Part shown: piece by piece, positions 19,790 to 29,710 of the stretch | Numbering within the stretch: the first letter of the stretch is position 1 | Layout: each line of letters begins with the position of its first letter | NCBI GenBank assembly: GCA_012845835.1 | Contig: JABAKD010000023.1 | Location: 21,608,203 to 21,672,202, forward strand | From: Undaria pinnatifida | Taxonomy: Eukaryota; Sar; Phaeophyceae; Laminariales; Alariaceae | DNA: 64,000 nucleotides | Direction of reading: 5' to 3' | Position numbers and translations under genes: made by a program | The notes under the pieces: model-generated | The model's input: only the letters and a program-made list of their open reading frames with translations | What the model was told of the DNA's origin: nothing | The model's database searches: none

Positions 19790-20128
19790 ACTGCTGCTGT
19801 CGTGCGCCAAGCTTTCTGACAAAGAAACTGGCACGCAGAAAATCAGTAGTCTATACGCATGTATTACAAGGCGGACGCTGGAAAGTTGGATGGAATGCTT
19901 TGCGTTTTATCACAAAACTGAAAATTCCACCCTGCCTGATGGTATGCGTGCATCAACATATCACCTGTGGCACCTGGTATGAGAATCGTAGTTTAGCGAC
20001 GTATTTTATAACTAATTTTCAAGGACGTCAGCCGTGAGTTTGACGAATTTCCGGTCAATACTCATCTTTGCAAGCTGCGTTGTTGGTACTCGTAATATAC
20101 TATATGAGTGAGTTTTAATTGGGAGGTG
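19790..20128. other. Unassigned interval between LINE and chromovirus LTR
   Basis: No gene or repeat identified. A 101-codon plus-strand frame spans 19677-19982 but overlaps the LINE endonuclease remnant and has no recognisable motif. Confidence 0.35.
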
Positions 20129-20560
20129 TAAGGGTTGGTTCTCGAGAACACCGCAGGGAGGTGCGAATCTCCAACGCTTTTGTGTACAAGCGTCCCTCTC
20201 AGGCAACGGTCGCAGAATGTGGGCGGTGTTGACGATCACCAGACGAATAGACGTGCTCGGTAAAGAGACAGAATCTCAGGTTGAGATGGGGACAGTAGGA
20301 AGCGTGAGAGGTGTGCGAGGGCGCACCCTCGCGCTCCTCTCGGACGCAAGCAAGGGGCAACGAGCTGAGGAAGCGTCTGGAAAGACGTCTTGAGGTTCCT
20401 CGGGATGTTGTACCCTTCCTTGTGGCTCGGAGCGTTGGCGATAACGACATCGCTCCGAGAGACGATCTTTCGAGGAGAACGTGCGGAACGTTCCCGAAGG
20501 TTCTAGAATTTGTGTTCAGACGCAAGTAGGCAGGTTGGGTTCAGAGTATTGTGAGCCACA
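20129..20560 (-). repeat. Chromovirus 3' LTR (solo-like copy 1)
   Basis: About 432 bp, at roughly 95% identity or better to 45798-46230 by eye. On the minus strand it starts TGTGGCTCACAATAC and ends CCAACCCTTA. The internal side (20561-20575) reads AACTGGGGGGTAA on the minus strand immediately before TGTGG, the position of a polypurine tract. This assigns it as the 3' LTR of the chromovirus lying at 21.8-26 kb on the same strand. It contains a perfect heat-shock element. Confidence 0.65.
20485..20509. promoter_or_regulatory. Perfect five-unit heat-shock element in LTR
   Basis: Five contiguous alternating pentamers: GGAAC, GTTCC, CGAAG, GTTCT, AGAAT, each fitting nGAAn/nTTCn in phase. This is the canonical binding pattern for trimeric heat-shock factor (established). 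It lies 51-75 bp inside the LTR 5' end, which would be the U3 promoter region. Confidence 0.65.
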
Positions 20561-20574
20561 TTACCCCCCAGTTT
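20561..20574 (-). other. Polypurine tract of chromovirus
   Basis: Minus strand reads AACTGGGGGGTAA directly followed by the LTR start TGTGG. The G-rich stretch abutting the 3' LTR fits the plus-strand priming site of LTR retrotransposons. Confidence 0.55.
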
Positions 20575-21768
20575 TGATGGTGTTAGAGCGCTCACTCCAT
20601 CAAAATTACAGAGCAATGGAAACACAGGCTCTGGTAATCCAACCTTCCTAAGACACTATTTCGAAGAGTCTCCTCAAAATCTTCGAAAGTATGAACGACG
20701 TAGTACCGAAAAGGTTCCGGAAATACGTGTAGTAAACCAGAGTATTGTTCAGGATCGAATAACGGAGGAGTAATGACAATTGTGCTCAGCCAAACACAGC
20801 ATTGCTGCGGCCTGCAGGACAAGTGGCTAGCACGGAAAATATATGCAAAGCGTATTGAAAGCGTCGCGCGAAAGACGTTTTGACGGATCCTGAGTGTGCT
20901 ATGCAACATTGGCCAGATAAAATTGATGCGATCGGAAGCACTGACGAACGAAAATTCATGGCGAAAAGCAAAGCAGCCATATGAGCAGGCCGATGCTAGG
21001 TGACGGCATGTATGTAGCCAGAAGTCAGACCGAAGTTTGTTGCCTTTCTGGAGGTTGAAAGAAAACTAAACCTCGCAGAAAAATGCACCCTGCAACAAAC
21101 ATGCGTCTCATATCCAATAACCCGGCTATTAAAAGCATTCCGGTGGAAAGAGACTGGGCGTGTGATGTCCGAGGAGCCAGTAGACAAGAAATGGTGTTTG
21201 CTCGTTTATTATGAATGTCCTCTCGACTAACTCGGATCTTGTTCGACCCCCCTGCGGCTGAAAGCCACTCCGAAAAAAAAAAAACGAGTAGTCGACTAAT
21301 AATCTGGGTCTCGTGGAGACGAAGTGCCAACAGGCGACGTACACGATGCAGCACAAAGACGACTAATAGGCTATTCAACTCGGATTTCTGGCAAAGCAAA
21401 GCTCCATATTGCTTAGAGTACACAAATTGATACCGGTTCCAAAGGTCGTGCGAGGACACAAGGGCGCGTAACGACGCGGGGAGTCAACTGGCGTACGACA
21501 GACGCTATTGTACCTCACTAAGAAGCCAATAGAAAAAAAACATACATGATCAGTGGTCATGCTTCGAAAACAAGATAACCACGGGCACGCGTGCGCGGTA
21601 CTTCGCACGGAGGACGAAAGACAAAAGAAAATCAAAGGAAGCCATGAAGGGCTGCCGGCTACAGGAAATACTAAAACACGTGGGCGCCGGGCATCGGTTG
21701 TCGCAAAACCGACGCGATCAAATCACAAAGAAAATATATATATATATGACAACGCACGTATACATGCC
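20575..21768 (-). other. Chromovirus 3' internal region without recognised gene
   Basis: Lies between the chromodomain ORF end and the polypurine tract. Minus-strand frames up to 144 codons (21025-21459) have no recognisable domain. A 12-A run at about 21275 and an (AT)n stretch near 21735 occur. It may be 3' UTR, a decayed accessory ORF, or an unrecognised nested insertion. Confidence 0.35.
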
Positions 21769-22326
21769 CTACGTGTTACCTTCGTCGCGATCCGATCTAG
21801 GATAGGTTCGCTTTTTCTTCCCGGGAGGGGCGAAAGCCGAAGGATTTTGTGACAGAATTACAGCACGGTAAGATTCGATCATCTCCTTGCATTGAGGAAG
21901 AGTGCTGTAGTGACGCCATACACCACATTGTGGTGGTTGACCTTTAAGTTTGAGGTGGTATTGGAAATTCTCCACCGACGCTGCACCTACCCCCCGCTTA
22001 TGACCATCGATTGCTTCGATGACATACGGGCCGATAGTGACGGTGTGCACTGAGCCATCAAGATCAGGGACGGGTAGGGTGGTTCCGAGGAACATGTTAT
22101 CGAGTGCCTCAAAGTCAGGGGCAGGTGATAACTCGGGTTTGACGAATTGTTTCATCCGACCTAAGTGGACCGTAACTTCGGCCGGTTCGTTCGGTTTTGA
22201 CACACGATAAATAACAGGGGAGAGCTGAGCTCTGACGGTATACGGGCCATGCCAAGGGCTAACGAGCTTGGGGTTTGGTCCGTCAGTTTCGTGGTACGGG
22301 CGATGCAGTAATACTTTGTCGCCCAC
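21769..22326 (-). pseudogene. Chromovirus integrase C-terminus: GPY/F module and chromodomain
   Basis: Starts MGDKVLLHRPY; W-H-G-P-Y at residues 25-29 is the GPY/F module, and HLGRMKQF (54-61) is the following basic block. Residues about 101-153 (YVIEAIDGHK ... YHLKLKG ... W ... CKEMIESY) have the spacing of a chromodomain, which targets integration to modified histone H3 in chromoviruses. The usual V-K-W-K-G core reads LKLKG, so aromatic-cage quality is doubtful. It is out of frame with the upstream integrase, at an A-run near 22336-22350. Confidence 0.8.
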
Positions 22327-22327
22327 T

Positions 22328-22612
22328 TTAAAACTGGGGAAATACTTTTTTTTGGTTTTCGACGGCTTGCGTGTCCTCTCGTTCTTGTAGATTGCGACGG
22401 GCTAACTCGTACGCGAGCTGCAAGTTTTCTACTGTGCGACGTGAGTAGTCGAATTTATTTTGTGGTGCATCAGTAGAAGGAGCTCCGAGAATGAGTTCGA
22501 CGGGGAGAGTAGCCGTACGCCCAAACACAAGATAGTGTGGGGAGTCTCCTCCAAAGTTTTGGAGTATGCCGTGTTGTGCGCGAGCTGAACAAACGGTAGT
22601 AGTTCCGCCCAA
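22328..22612 (-). pseudogene. Chromovirus integrase, post-catalytic segment (shifted frame)
   Basis: Continues the integrase after a frameshift near 22565: SPHYLVFGRTATLPVELILG is the typical conserved segment after the catalytic core, followed by a helical ARRNLQERE region. It runs out of frame again in an A-rich run before the GPY/F module. Confidence 0.75.
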
Positions 22613-23301
22613 TTATCGCAAGCCAAGCTGCTGTACATGGCAAGCATATTATGAACGGTGCTGTGGACACGCTCGAGAACAGACTTCCCTTGCGGACGAT
22701 AGGCGGCGGTACGTGTTTTTTTGTACCCAAAGACAGACTGCAATTCTCTCACGGGTTGGTTTTGAAATTCCTTCCCTTGATCGGAATGCAGGGTTTCCGG
22801 TGGGCCGAATACCGAAAAGACGCGGTCAATAAGATGACGAACCACCACCGCAGCTTCCTTAGATTTGATAGGTATCAGAATGTGGAAACGCGTGAGGTGA
22901 TCGATGACAGACAGGATAAATCGATTTCCTTCCGACTTAGATTTGTATTCGACGAGATCCACCGCAACAACTTGAAACGGTCTGATGACCGGTCGGTGGC
23001 CGGTAGGCAGCGTAGGTGATCGGTGAGACGTTTTGCGGCGTTGCCAAGGAAGACAGCTTTCAACATGTTTGGCAACGCCAGAGTGCATCGTGGGCCACCA
23101 ATAACGATCCCGAACTTTGTCGAAGGTACCTTTAAAGGTTAGGTGACCGCCTGACGAGAGGAGGCCATGGCAAGCGTTGATTACAAGTGTTCTCAACGAT
23201 TTCGGCAACACCAGCTGGTCACGAAAGGTGTCCCGCCTACGTAGGTGGGCAGGGGCGTAAGACCGGCAAAGCAAACCTTCGTGGATGAAGAATTTACTCA
23301 T
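22429..23301 (-). pseudogene. Chromovirus integrase, zinc-binding and catalytic core
   Basis: Residues H45, H53 and C83 belong to the HHCC zinc module, but the fourth ligand position is W86 (codon TGG where TGC/TGT is expected). The DDE triad is present as D115, D174 and E210, with exactly 35 residues between the last two. Catalyses integration of retroelement cDNA in intact relatives. The C-terminal 40 residues after about 250 are out of frame. Confidence 0.85.
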
Positions 23302-23382
23302 GCTGGACTTTGATTGCTGGTGTGGGACGCGAGTCTTGGTCGGATTGGCTAGATAGTCAAAGTATTGACGAAATTCTTTCCT

Positions 23383-23845
23383 CTAATGATCAAGCAACTT
23401 TGCAGCATCGACGACGGGGAAGACAGACACGGCACTAGCCAATAATTCGCGATCGCTTTCGACGAGTACGATCTCGTCTAAGCTTCTAGCGGACAGTTCG
23501 TATTCACGAGAGTTGGGGGGATGAAACGGCTGATCATCGGAGACGTTACGACAGATAGCTACAGATAGCTGCAAGTTGCGGCTCGGACCGAAGTGGTTTT
23601 CCGTCCACCTCACTAAAAATACGCGACAGCGTATCCGGTACAACGTCAAGTTATCCCGGAACGTGTTTGACGGTAAAATCGTAATATTGAAGACAAATTG
23701 CCCAACGGGTGAGCATATTGGACGTGTCTTGCATGTGGTACAAGTACGTGAGAGCTTGGTGGTCGGTACAACACGTAAAGTGTCGACCCCATAGGTACGG
23801 ACGCCAATGGGTCAGAGCCCATACGACAGCAAGGCATTGTTTCAT
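23383..23845 (-). pseudogene. Chromovirus RNase H and connector
   Basis: 23651-23845 carries CLAVVWALTHWRPYLWG then TCCTDHQALTYL (D28 is a catalytic acidic residue) and RWAICLQYYDFTVKHVPG, the conserved end of Ty3-type RNase H. A frame change at about 23650 leads into 23383-23649, the linker before integrase. Confidence 0.8.
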
Positions 23846-23955
23846 CGTAGGGCTATAGTGGCTTTGACTACGAGAAAAACGCTTGCTATATTACGCGACA
23901 ATATCCAGCTCCTTGCCGTCGGTGCTGCCCTTGGACGGTTGGGCTAGGAAAGCAC

Positions 23956-24240
23956 CTACACCTTGCTTGGAAGCGTCGGTGTGAACGACGAAATCTCTCG
24001 AAAAATCGGTAAAGTGTAGGACAGGGGCTTCGGGTAAAGCATCTTTGAGTTCTGGAATGCGGCATCTTGTGCCGGACCCCAGGCCTTTTTTAAACTCGTG
24101 CGTTTGACGAAGCTCTTTCGAGTCAGTTCCACAAGCGGTGCCGTAAGGTCGGAATAATTTTTGACAAACTGACGGACGAAGTTCGCCATACCCAGAACAG
24201 AACGCAAGTCTTCAATGGATTTTGGCGTGGGCAGGACCTG
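23956..24240 (-). pseudogene. Chromovirus RT/RNase H connection
   Basis: LRSVLGMANFVRQFVKNYSDLTAPL is the conserved connection (F(V/I)R.F...A.PL) after the RT thumb, followed by WGPAQDAAFQ. Frame decays after about residue 55. Confidence 0.75.
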
Positions 24241-24287
24241 AGGTCGTGAATCGCATTGATGCGGTCGGTGCTGACGGAAATACCTTT

Positions 24288-24545
24288 TTTTTTTTTTTTT
24301 TTTTTTTTTATCCTCCGGCGGATGGGGAAAAATAAAGCTTTAGCTCACCACACTTCCGCGTATTTTCATACGCGTCGTGTGTCGATTTAACTCAGTTGCT
24401 TTCGCAGCCCAACGCTAGCTGGCGCACCCTTCGAGTCCCATTGTAGGTATAGCGTAAGCTGTCCCTATCATTGGTCCTCGTTACAACCCCGGCAGCGCAA
24501 GCTGCCGTTGTATACGGGTGCGTGTGTATGTCGACCCGGCCTGTC
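24288..24545 (-). mobile_element. Poly(A)-tailed retroposed insertion inside chromovirus
   Basis: About 258 bp flanked by CCTTT on both sides (24283-24287 and 24546-24550), a probable target-site duplication. On the minus strand it ends in about 22-25 A residues after CCGGAGGAT. Removing the insert and one duplicate leaves the chromovirus frame uninterrupted across the junction, which supports a true insertion. Its 5' part has no clear tRNA-type A box in sense orientation. Likely a SINE or a short retrocopy mobilised by a LINE. Confidence 0.7.
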
Positions 24546-24550
24546 CCTTT

Positions 24551-25050
24551 CACGGAAATGACATGACCGAGATAGTAGACTTCTTTCTGCCCAAATTGAA
24601 TTTTGGACGGTTTGAGTGTCAAGCCTGCCACATGCAACGCTGGGAAACTTTCTCGAGAGAGACGAAGTGGCTTTCGAACGTGTGATTGATACAAATCAAA
24701 TCGTCCATGTACGAAAGGACACCGGAGTCAGGGCCAAGGTGGCCTAGAGCTAAAGACATGACGTGTTGAACCAGCCATGGTGCATTCGCTACTCCAAAAG
24801 GCATGCGCTTAAAACAGCGCTTGCCTCTCGGTGTCACGAAGGCGGTGCGGTCGACGTGCCCCTCGGCCACGGGTAGCTGCCAGAACGCGCTGAGAATGTC
24901 GCCCGCTGAAATGTAGAGGACCCCGACGGCATCCAGGCAGGACTCGAGATCGGGCATAGGCCAGCTCTTGCGGATGATGTGGCGGTTGAGGGTATGGCGG
25001 TAGTCAACACAGAAACGGGGCTGCCGTTGCTCTTGGCGACGATAGTACAA
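24551..25050 (-). pseudogene. Chromovirus reverse transcriptase
   Basis: Contains FCVDYR, motif A as DILSAFWQLPV (D51), TAFVTP.G, RMPFGVANAP and catalytic YMDD (residues 114-117). Thumb residues (AGLTLKPSKIQFGQKEVYYLGHVIS) continue in another frame at 24560-24640 up to the nested insertion. RT function would need several frame repairs. Confidence 0.85.
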
Positions 25051-25228
25051 GGGCTACCCCGCGGACTTGGCCGTTCCTCAATTATTCCCCATTCCAACCT
25101 CTCGTTGACACATTTGTCGATTACTTCAGAGGTGCGGGGGTTGGGACGGTATGGAGGACGATCAACAGGACGGTATTTTGCACAAAACTCCAGAATTGCC
25201 GACTGCTGTTTACCGGTGAAAGTAGAGT

Positions 25229-25981
25229 CTACAAATGCTCTGGATAGTGGCGCAATAATTTTAGCACGTGCTGCGGCAATTTCGGTCGGGGTATATTAGA
25301 TGTTGCGGCTACAGCATGCACATGCAGCTGAGCAGGAGACACGACGGCAATACTCGGCAATTTCCCAATCTCTAATCCTGCATGGAGGGCAAGAGACTCG
25401 GAAGAAGGATTAGCTCTTTGAACGGCAACTGATCCATCTGCTGCTAGCCACGTGGTGAGGGTGCGAGCTACGATAACTCGCTCAAATTCGACCGGACGAT
25501 TGTCGCAAGACACCTCATTTTCCGAGAGTAATAACTTCCGTATCATGGAGTGGTTTCATGTCTGTAAAAACAGTGATCACGGCACTGTGACAGGGGCGTA
25601 AATCGATACGATCGCACAAGTTTACAGCGTGTACCTCGGCATCTTTGTGCACTGCGGCTACGGAGCGCAATACAGTGGATGAGGTCACCTGGGAACGAGC
25701 ATCAGGCGACCTATGGGTAGCTTAAATAGTGACAGTACTATAGACGATAATGTCAAACGCTGATTTTGTTTTCAATCGAGTAGAAGTATAGCCCCAAAAC
25801 GAGACATGATATCATTATCAAGTAATATCTGGTCAGGCCCTAACGATGGGATATCGAGTGCATCAATACCACGTGTGATGTCACCCAGGGTAGGAAATCC
25901 CAAGATCTCGAGTGACGAGCCATTGGCTGCACTCAGAGACATACACGATGGTGGGACGGTTTCAACCCGGGCCTTACACAA
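25229..25981 (-). pseudogene. Chromovirus protease-to-RT region
   Basis: 25772-25981 shows SLSAANGSSLEILGF and SLGPDQILLDNDIMSRFGAIL, resembling the second half of Ty3-type aspartic protease; the catalytic D-S/T-G half is not found in frame. 25229-25546 is a linker with no clear domain. Assignment rests on position and pattern only. Confidence 0.5.
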
Positions 25982-26079
25982 GGTTGGATGTTTAAAAAAT
26001 AACAGCGAAACACATGTAATGTCGCTTGCAGAGGCAACAGTTAAGCCAGAAACAGCAAGACCATTAATTAACTAGATCC

Positions 26080-27088
26080 CGGGGATACGAATCCACCGAG
26101 AGAAAAAAAAGAGGGGGTTGCAGATGGTCTCTCTCGAGACAGCGAAGAACTGAACCACGTTTTTTTTTTTTTTAGTTATTGGTATTGTAAGGGCATCCGC
26201 TATTTATTTACTGCTGAATTACAATCGACCGCACGGCGTTTCGATTTTGCATCAACTGAAACAGCAGTAGTACTATTAGCGGTGTCCCTCTGCTGACCAC
26301 GACGAGGTTCAGAAGGAGAGCTACTATCGGTAATCGTGTTATACCCATCAGACAACTTCTCAGCACTCATGGGGTGTTGTTCAAGGCAAAATAAAATCCG
26401 ACATACTCCTACAATCACTCCGAGCAAACAAAGTCATGGCAGACACGGGTTGCTGTGTTGAGCTACGATCCGATATTCCACTGCTGACGGTATCCTCTTT
26501 CTGGGATGAAAGCGGCGCAATTATTTTTAATACGAAAGAAAAAAAAGTCGAGACGGAATCAGGGTATAGACTATCTACCTGTACAAGTACACGAGTACAC
26601 GAGTTCGCATGATGATAAGTACCTGGTACATGACAACGGTGTAGCAACAGCACCGACGACGGCATGCGGCTCCTACATCATGCTGTTGTATGGCAACATA
26701 TAGTGTGGTGCCGATGGTGTACACGTTTGCCATCTTCAAACTATAACGCGGCTGGTCTCCACGTAGTTTGGTCGCCACCGCCGACTGCCATACTGCTGTT
26801 TTGGCGACGCGTTGAATTTTCTATTTTTATTTTTATTTTACGAAACATACGAGAACACTCTGCTCCTTGCTTGGTGGGGATCCCTGGTACGATACGAGCA
26901 TCCAGACGCCCCACTCAAGACTGCAGAAAGAAAAATGCCATTCCCGGTGCTCTGTCTCGGTACGACCGGTGGGAGAGTGCGACAGCATTAGAAGTACTCA
27001 CGGTAACGAATACAACCAGGGGGCTGCTGCTGCTTGGCAATCTTACGCACAAAACGTTTGGGAAAACTTAAACTCGCATGATAAACTT
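26080..27088. other. Unassigned interval upstream of chromovirus
   Basis: Expected place for gag and 5' LTR, but neither is recognised and no match to the 20129-20560 LTR is visible. It has a T-run at 26160-26175 and a duplicated ACACGAGT near 26590-26605. A 135-codon plus-strand frame (26664-27071) has no motif. Confidence 0.35.
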
Positions 27089-29134
27089 CATTACTTAGTC
27101 CTCGACCCCCTCGGAGGTCTCGCTCGGCATATCCTCCCCCCTCTCAGCCCTTCTCAGCCCGTAATTGCCGAAAAGAAAATTAGTTGCTGGGGAAAAGAAC
27201 CGTCCCGAAGTTCCTTAAGAAAATTAGTTGCTGGGGAAATTACAAATATCTTCGCGCCGAAAGCGCTCGGTTGGTGCTTCCCTGGCATCTCCGAGTTTCG
27301 TCAGCTGAGATCTTGGCTTGGCTCATCAGCTTCGCACCGCCCAGCACCCCACCGCAGCGCTATAGCTCGCAGCAACGCAGCGCCGTGCAGTGCCCTGCGA
27401 TGCCCTGCAGCTCTAGCTTAGCAAAGCGCAGCGTTGTGCTTTGACGTGCTTTGCTGCTTTGCCATGCTGCGTGCTTTGCGGTACTTTTATTAGTTCGTAC
27501 ATGCCAGTAACATTCATTCGCAGTATCATCCCACGTATCCATAATAAGTTTCTACAGAATACGTTGTTGGATCGCATTGCACCCCCAGCTCAGGTCAGCC
27601 CGCCCAGCACCCCACCCCAGCGCTATAGCTCGCAGCAACGCAGCGCCGTGCAGTGCCCTGCGATGCCCTGCAGCTCTAGCTTAGCAAAACGCAGCGTTGT
27701 GCTTTGACGTGTTTTGCTGCTTTGCCATGCTGCGTGCTTTGCGGTACTTTTATTAGTTCGTACATGCAGTAACATTCATTCGCAGTATCATCCCACGTAC
27801 CGGTACTTTGTACATATGTCATACTACGTTGTTGGATCACAACGCACCCCCAGCTCAGGTCAGCCCGGATATATATAGCTCAGCAGTGCAGCGTGGCATA
27901 GTGCGGTGCCGTGTCTTGCCCTTCGTTTTGCGGTGTTGTGCCGTGCGGCGCTGTGCGTTCTTTTGAACATACAGCAAGCAGTAGTAGTACCAGGTATGAT
28001 ACAGGTACCACAGGTACCATTTATTATGTACGTGCCGTGTGCTCATCACACGTACAGCCGTTCGTGACATCAAGCATCTAGCGCAGGGCAATTAGCTATT
28101 GGCGCATTAGCTCCGCACCGCCCAGCACCCCACCGCAGCGCTATAGCTCGCAGCAACGCAGCGCCGTGCAGTGCCCTGCGATGCCCTGCAGCTCTAGCTT
28201 AGCAAAGCGCAGCGCTGTGCTTTGACGTGCTTTGCTGCTTTGCCATGCTGCGTGCTTTGCGGTACTTTTATTAGTTCGTACATGCCAGTAACATTCATTC
28301 GCAGTATCATCCCACGCACCGGTACTTTTAGACTAATAAGTTTGTACATACTACGTTGTTGGATCACAACGCACCCCCAGCTCAGGTCAGCCCGGCTATA
28401 TATAGCTCAGCAGTGCAGCGTGGCATAGTGCGGTGCCGTGCCTTGCCCTTCGTTTTGCGGTGTTGTGTTGAGCGGCGCTGTGCGTTCTTCTGAACATACA
28501 GCAAGCAGTAGTACCAGGTATGATACAGGTACCAGGTACCATTTATTATGTACGTGCCGTGTGCTCATCACACGTACTACTGCCGTTCAGAACGTGACAT
28601 CAACAAGCATCTAGCGCAGGGCAATTAGCTCTGCACAAACACCTCTTGGCAACATTATTTCACCGTTCCAGCTTTTCTTTGCTTTCTTTCACACTTTATT
28701 GGTTCTGCCATTTCGTCAATTGTTGCATTTTTTTCGTTTTTTATTTTTTTCTTCGTTCATTTCCTACTATCTCCGTTAAATTTGATTTGTTCGAACTCGT
28801 TTTTCATGTTTTTTTTTTACCCTTTTTTTCCAAGTAACTTTTGTTTTTGGGAGTTGAACTTGCAACTTTGTTTCTTCGGGAGCTGAATATGCATTTTAAA
28901 GGACGTCCATGCGAGGGAGTTGAACTTGCATTTTAATAGACGTCCATGCGAGCTTTTTTGTGATGCGCCCAAGGGCACACAGCACAAGGCAACAACAGGA
29001 GCAAGCTTAAGCTGTGTACCAGTTATGACAATTATTATTGTATTTTTTTTCGTTTTTCAGTTGTTTCCTAGTTCATTTTCTACTATCTCTATTAAATTTG
29101 ATTCGTTCGAACTCGTTTTTCATCTTCTGAATAT
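27089..29134 (+). repeat. Dispersed repeat G, left arm first part (with 3 tandem units)
   Basis: Inverted counterpart of 58200-59393. Includes TTACTTAGTCCTCGACCCCC at the outer end. Three tandem GC-rich units start near 27331, 27601 and 28113 (CACCGCCCAGCACCCC...CGCAGCGCTATAGC). The TTGTTGGATCACAA...CTATATATAGCTCAGCAG module follows, then T-rich segments with GGGAGTTGAACTTGCA and GACGTCCATGCGAG motifs. Interrupted at 29134 by the large LTR element. Short frames here (e.g. 27441-27707) follow the repeats and are not genes. Confidence 0.75.
29130..29134. other. Target-site duplication, left copy (AATAT)
   Basis: AATAT immediately precedes the 5' LTR and recurs immediately after the 3' LTR at 43909-43913. 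The exact 3' boundary is ambiguous by one A (5-bp AATAT with LTR ending CCAC, or 4-bp ATAT with LTR ending CACA). Confidence 0.6.
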
Positions 29135-29709
29135 TGTTATAGAGTGTCAGTATAGCTGGCAATAGATTCGGTAGGATAGTCCGCAGAGTTATAGTCTATT
29201 GGCCACAAGAAGGTTCTCTTAATTAAACGGAATATTCTGAATGAAGCGGATAACCCGTAGAATATAGCTAGTTTGTACCACAAGAGCGTTCTCGGAAATG
29301 GAACGCTCCTCCTCTGGACAAGATAGATAGAAGTAAGCGCGTTAAGCGCTCATGGGAACATTAGGACATCCAGGAGAACGTTGCTTGTACGTTCCGTAGG
29401 AAAAGGTCCGGAACAGAGCACAGTAGCAATGCTGGGGTGAAGCGAACTCTGTGAGCTTCACCCCACCCCCGTGCTCTCACTACCTGCTCTACCAGCTGTA
29501 CCTGCTATACTTGCTCTGCCCTGCACTACCGTGTGCCAAGGGCCTGTGTTGTCTGTCTTTTAGAGTCCAATGAAGAGGAAATAATGTATAAGTTTTTGAG
29601 TCTATCCAGCGAGCCATGAGGAGAGACCAAACAAGGGCACCGGAACCCATGAGGAGCACACTTCCCAACACCGACCAACCACGCATCCCCCACTCGGAGT
29701 ACCACCACA
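29135..29709 (+). repeat. 5' LTR of large non-coding LTR element
   Basis: 575 bp starting TGTTATAGAGTGTCAG and ending ACCACCACA (TG..CA). Compared with the 3' LTR I count about 8 substitutions and one 4-bp indel, about 98-99% identity. It is followed by ATTGGCGACGTCG, fitting a primer-binding site start (TGG). The 71-93-codon frames inside it (both strands) occur in both LTRs and are not genes. Confidence 0.85.
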
Positions 29710-29710
29710 A

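Larger units (their letters stand above)
20129..26075 (-). mobile_element. Degenerate Ty3/Gypsy chromovirus
   Basis: Domain order on the minus strand is protease-like region, RT, RNase H, integrase, GPY/F module and chromodomain, i.e. Ty3/Gypsy order (integrase after RNase H), and the chromodomain marks it as a chromovirus. It ends in a polypurine tract and 3' LTR. No 5' LTR or gag is recognised upstream (26.1-27.1 kb). Multiple frameshifts, stops and one nested insertion make it inactive. Confidence 0.85.

Noticed and set aside
20129-20560. TIR-type DNA transposon
   Set aside because: Ends are not inverse repeats and no target duplication is seen; the adjacent polypurine tract and the twin copy with PBS and gag favour an LTR.
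26435-26490. Plus-strand ADTGCCVELRSD reading resembling an aspartic protease active site
   Set aside because: It is on the opposite strand to the chromovirus, with no flanking protease features; taken as coincidence.
27300-28640. CRISPR-like direct repeats or a coding tandem gene
   Set aside because: Units are hundreds of bp long, diverged and lack regular short spacers; open frames follow base composition and are not conserved between units.
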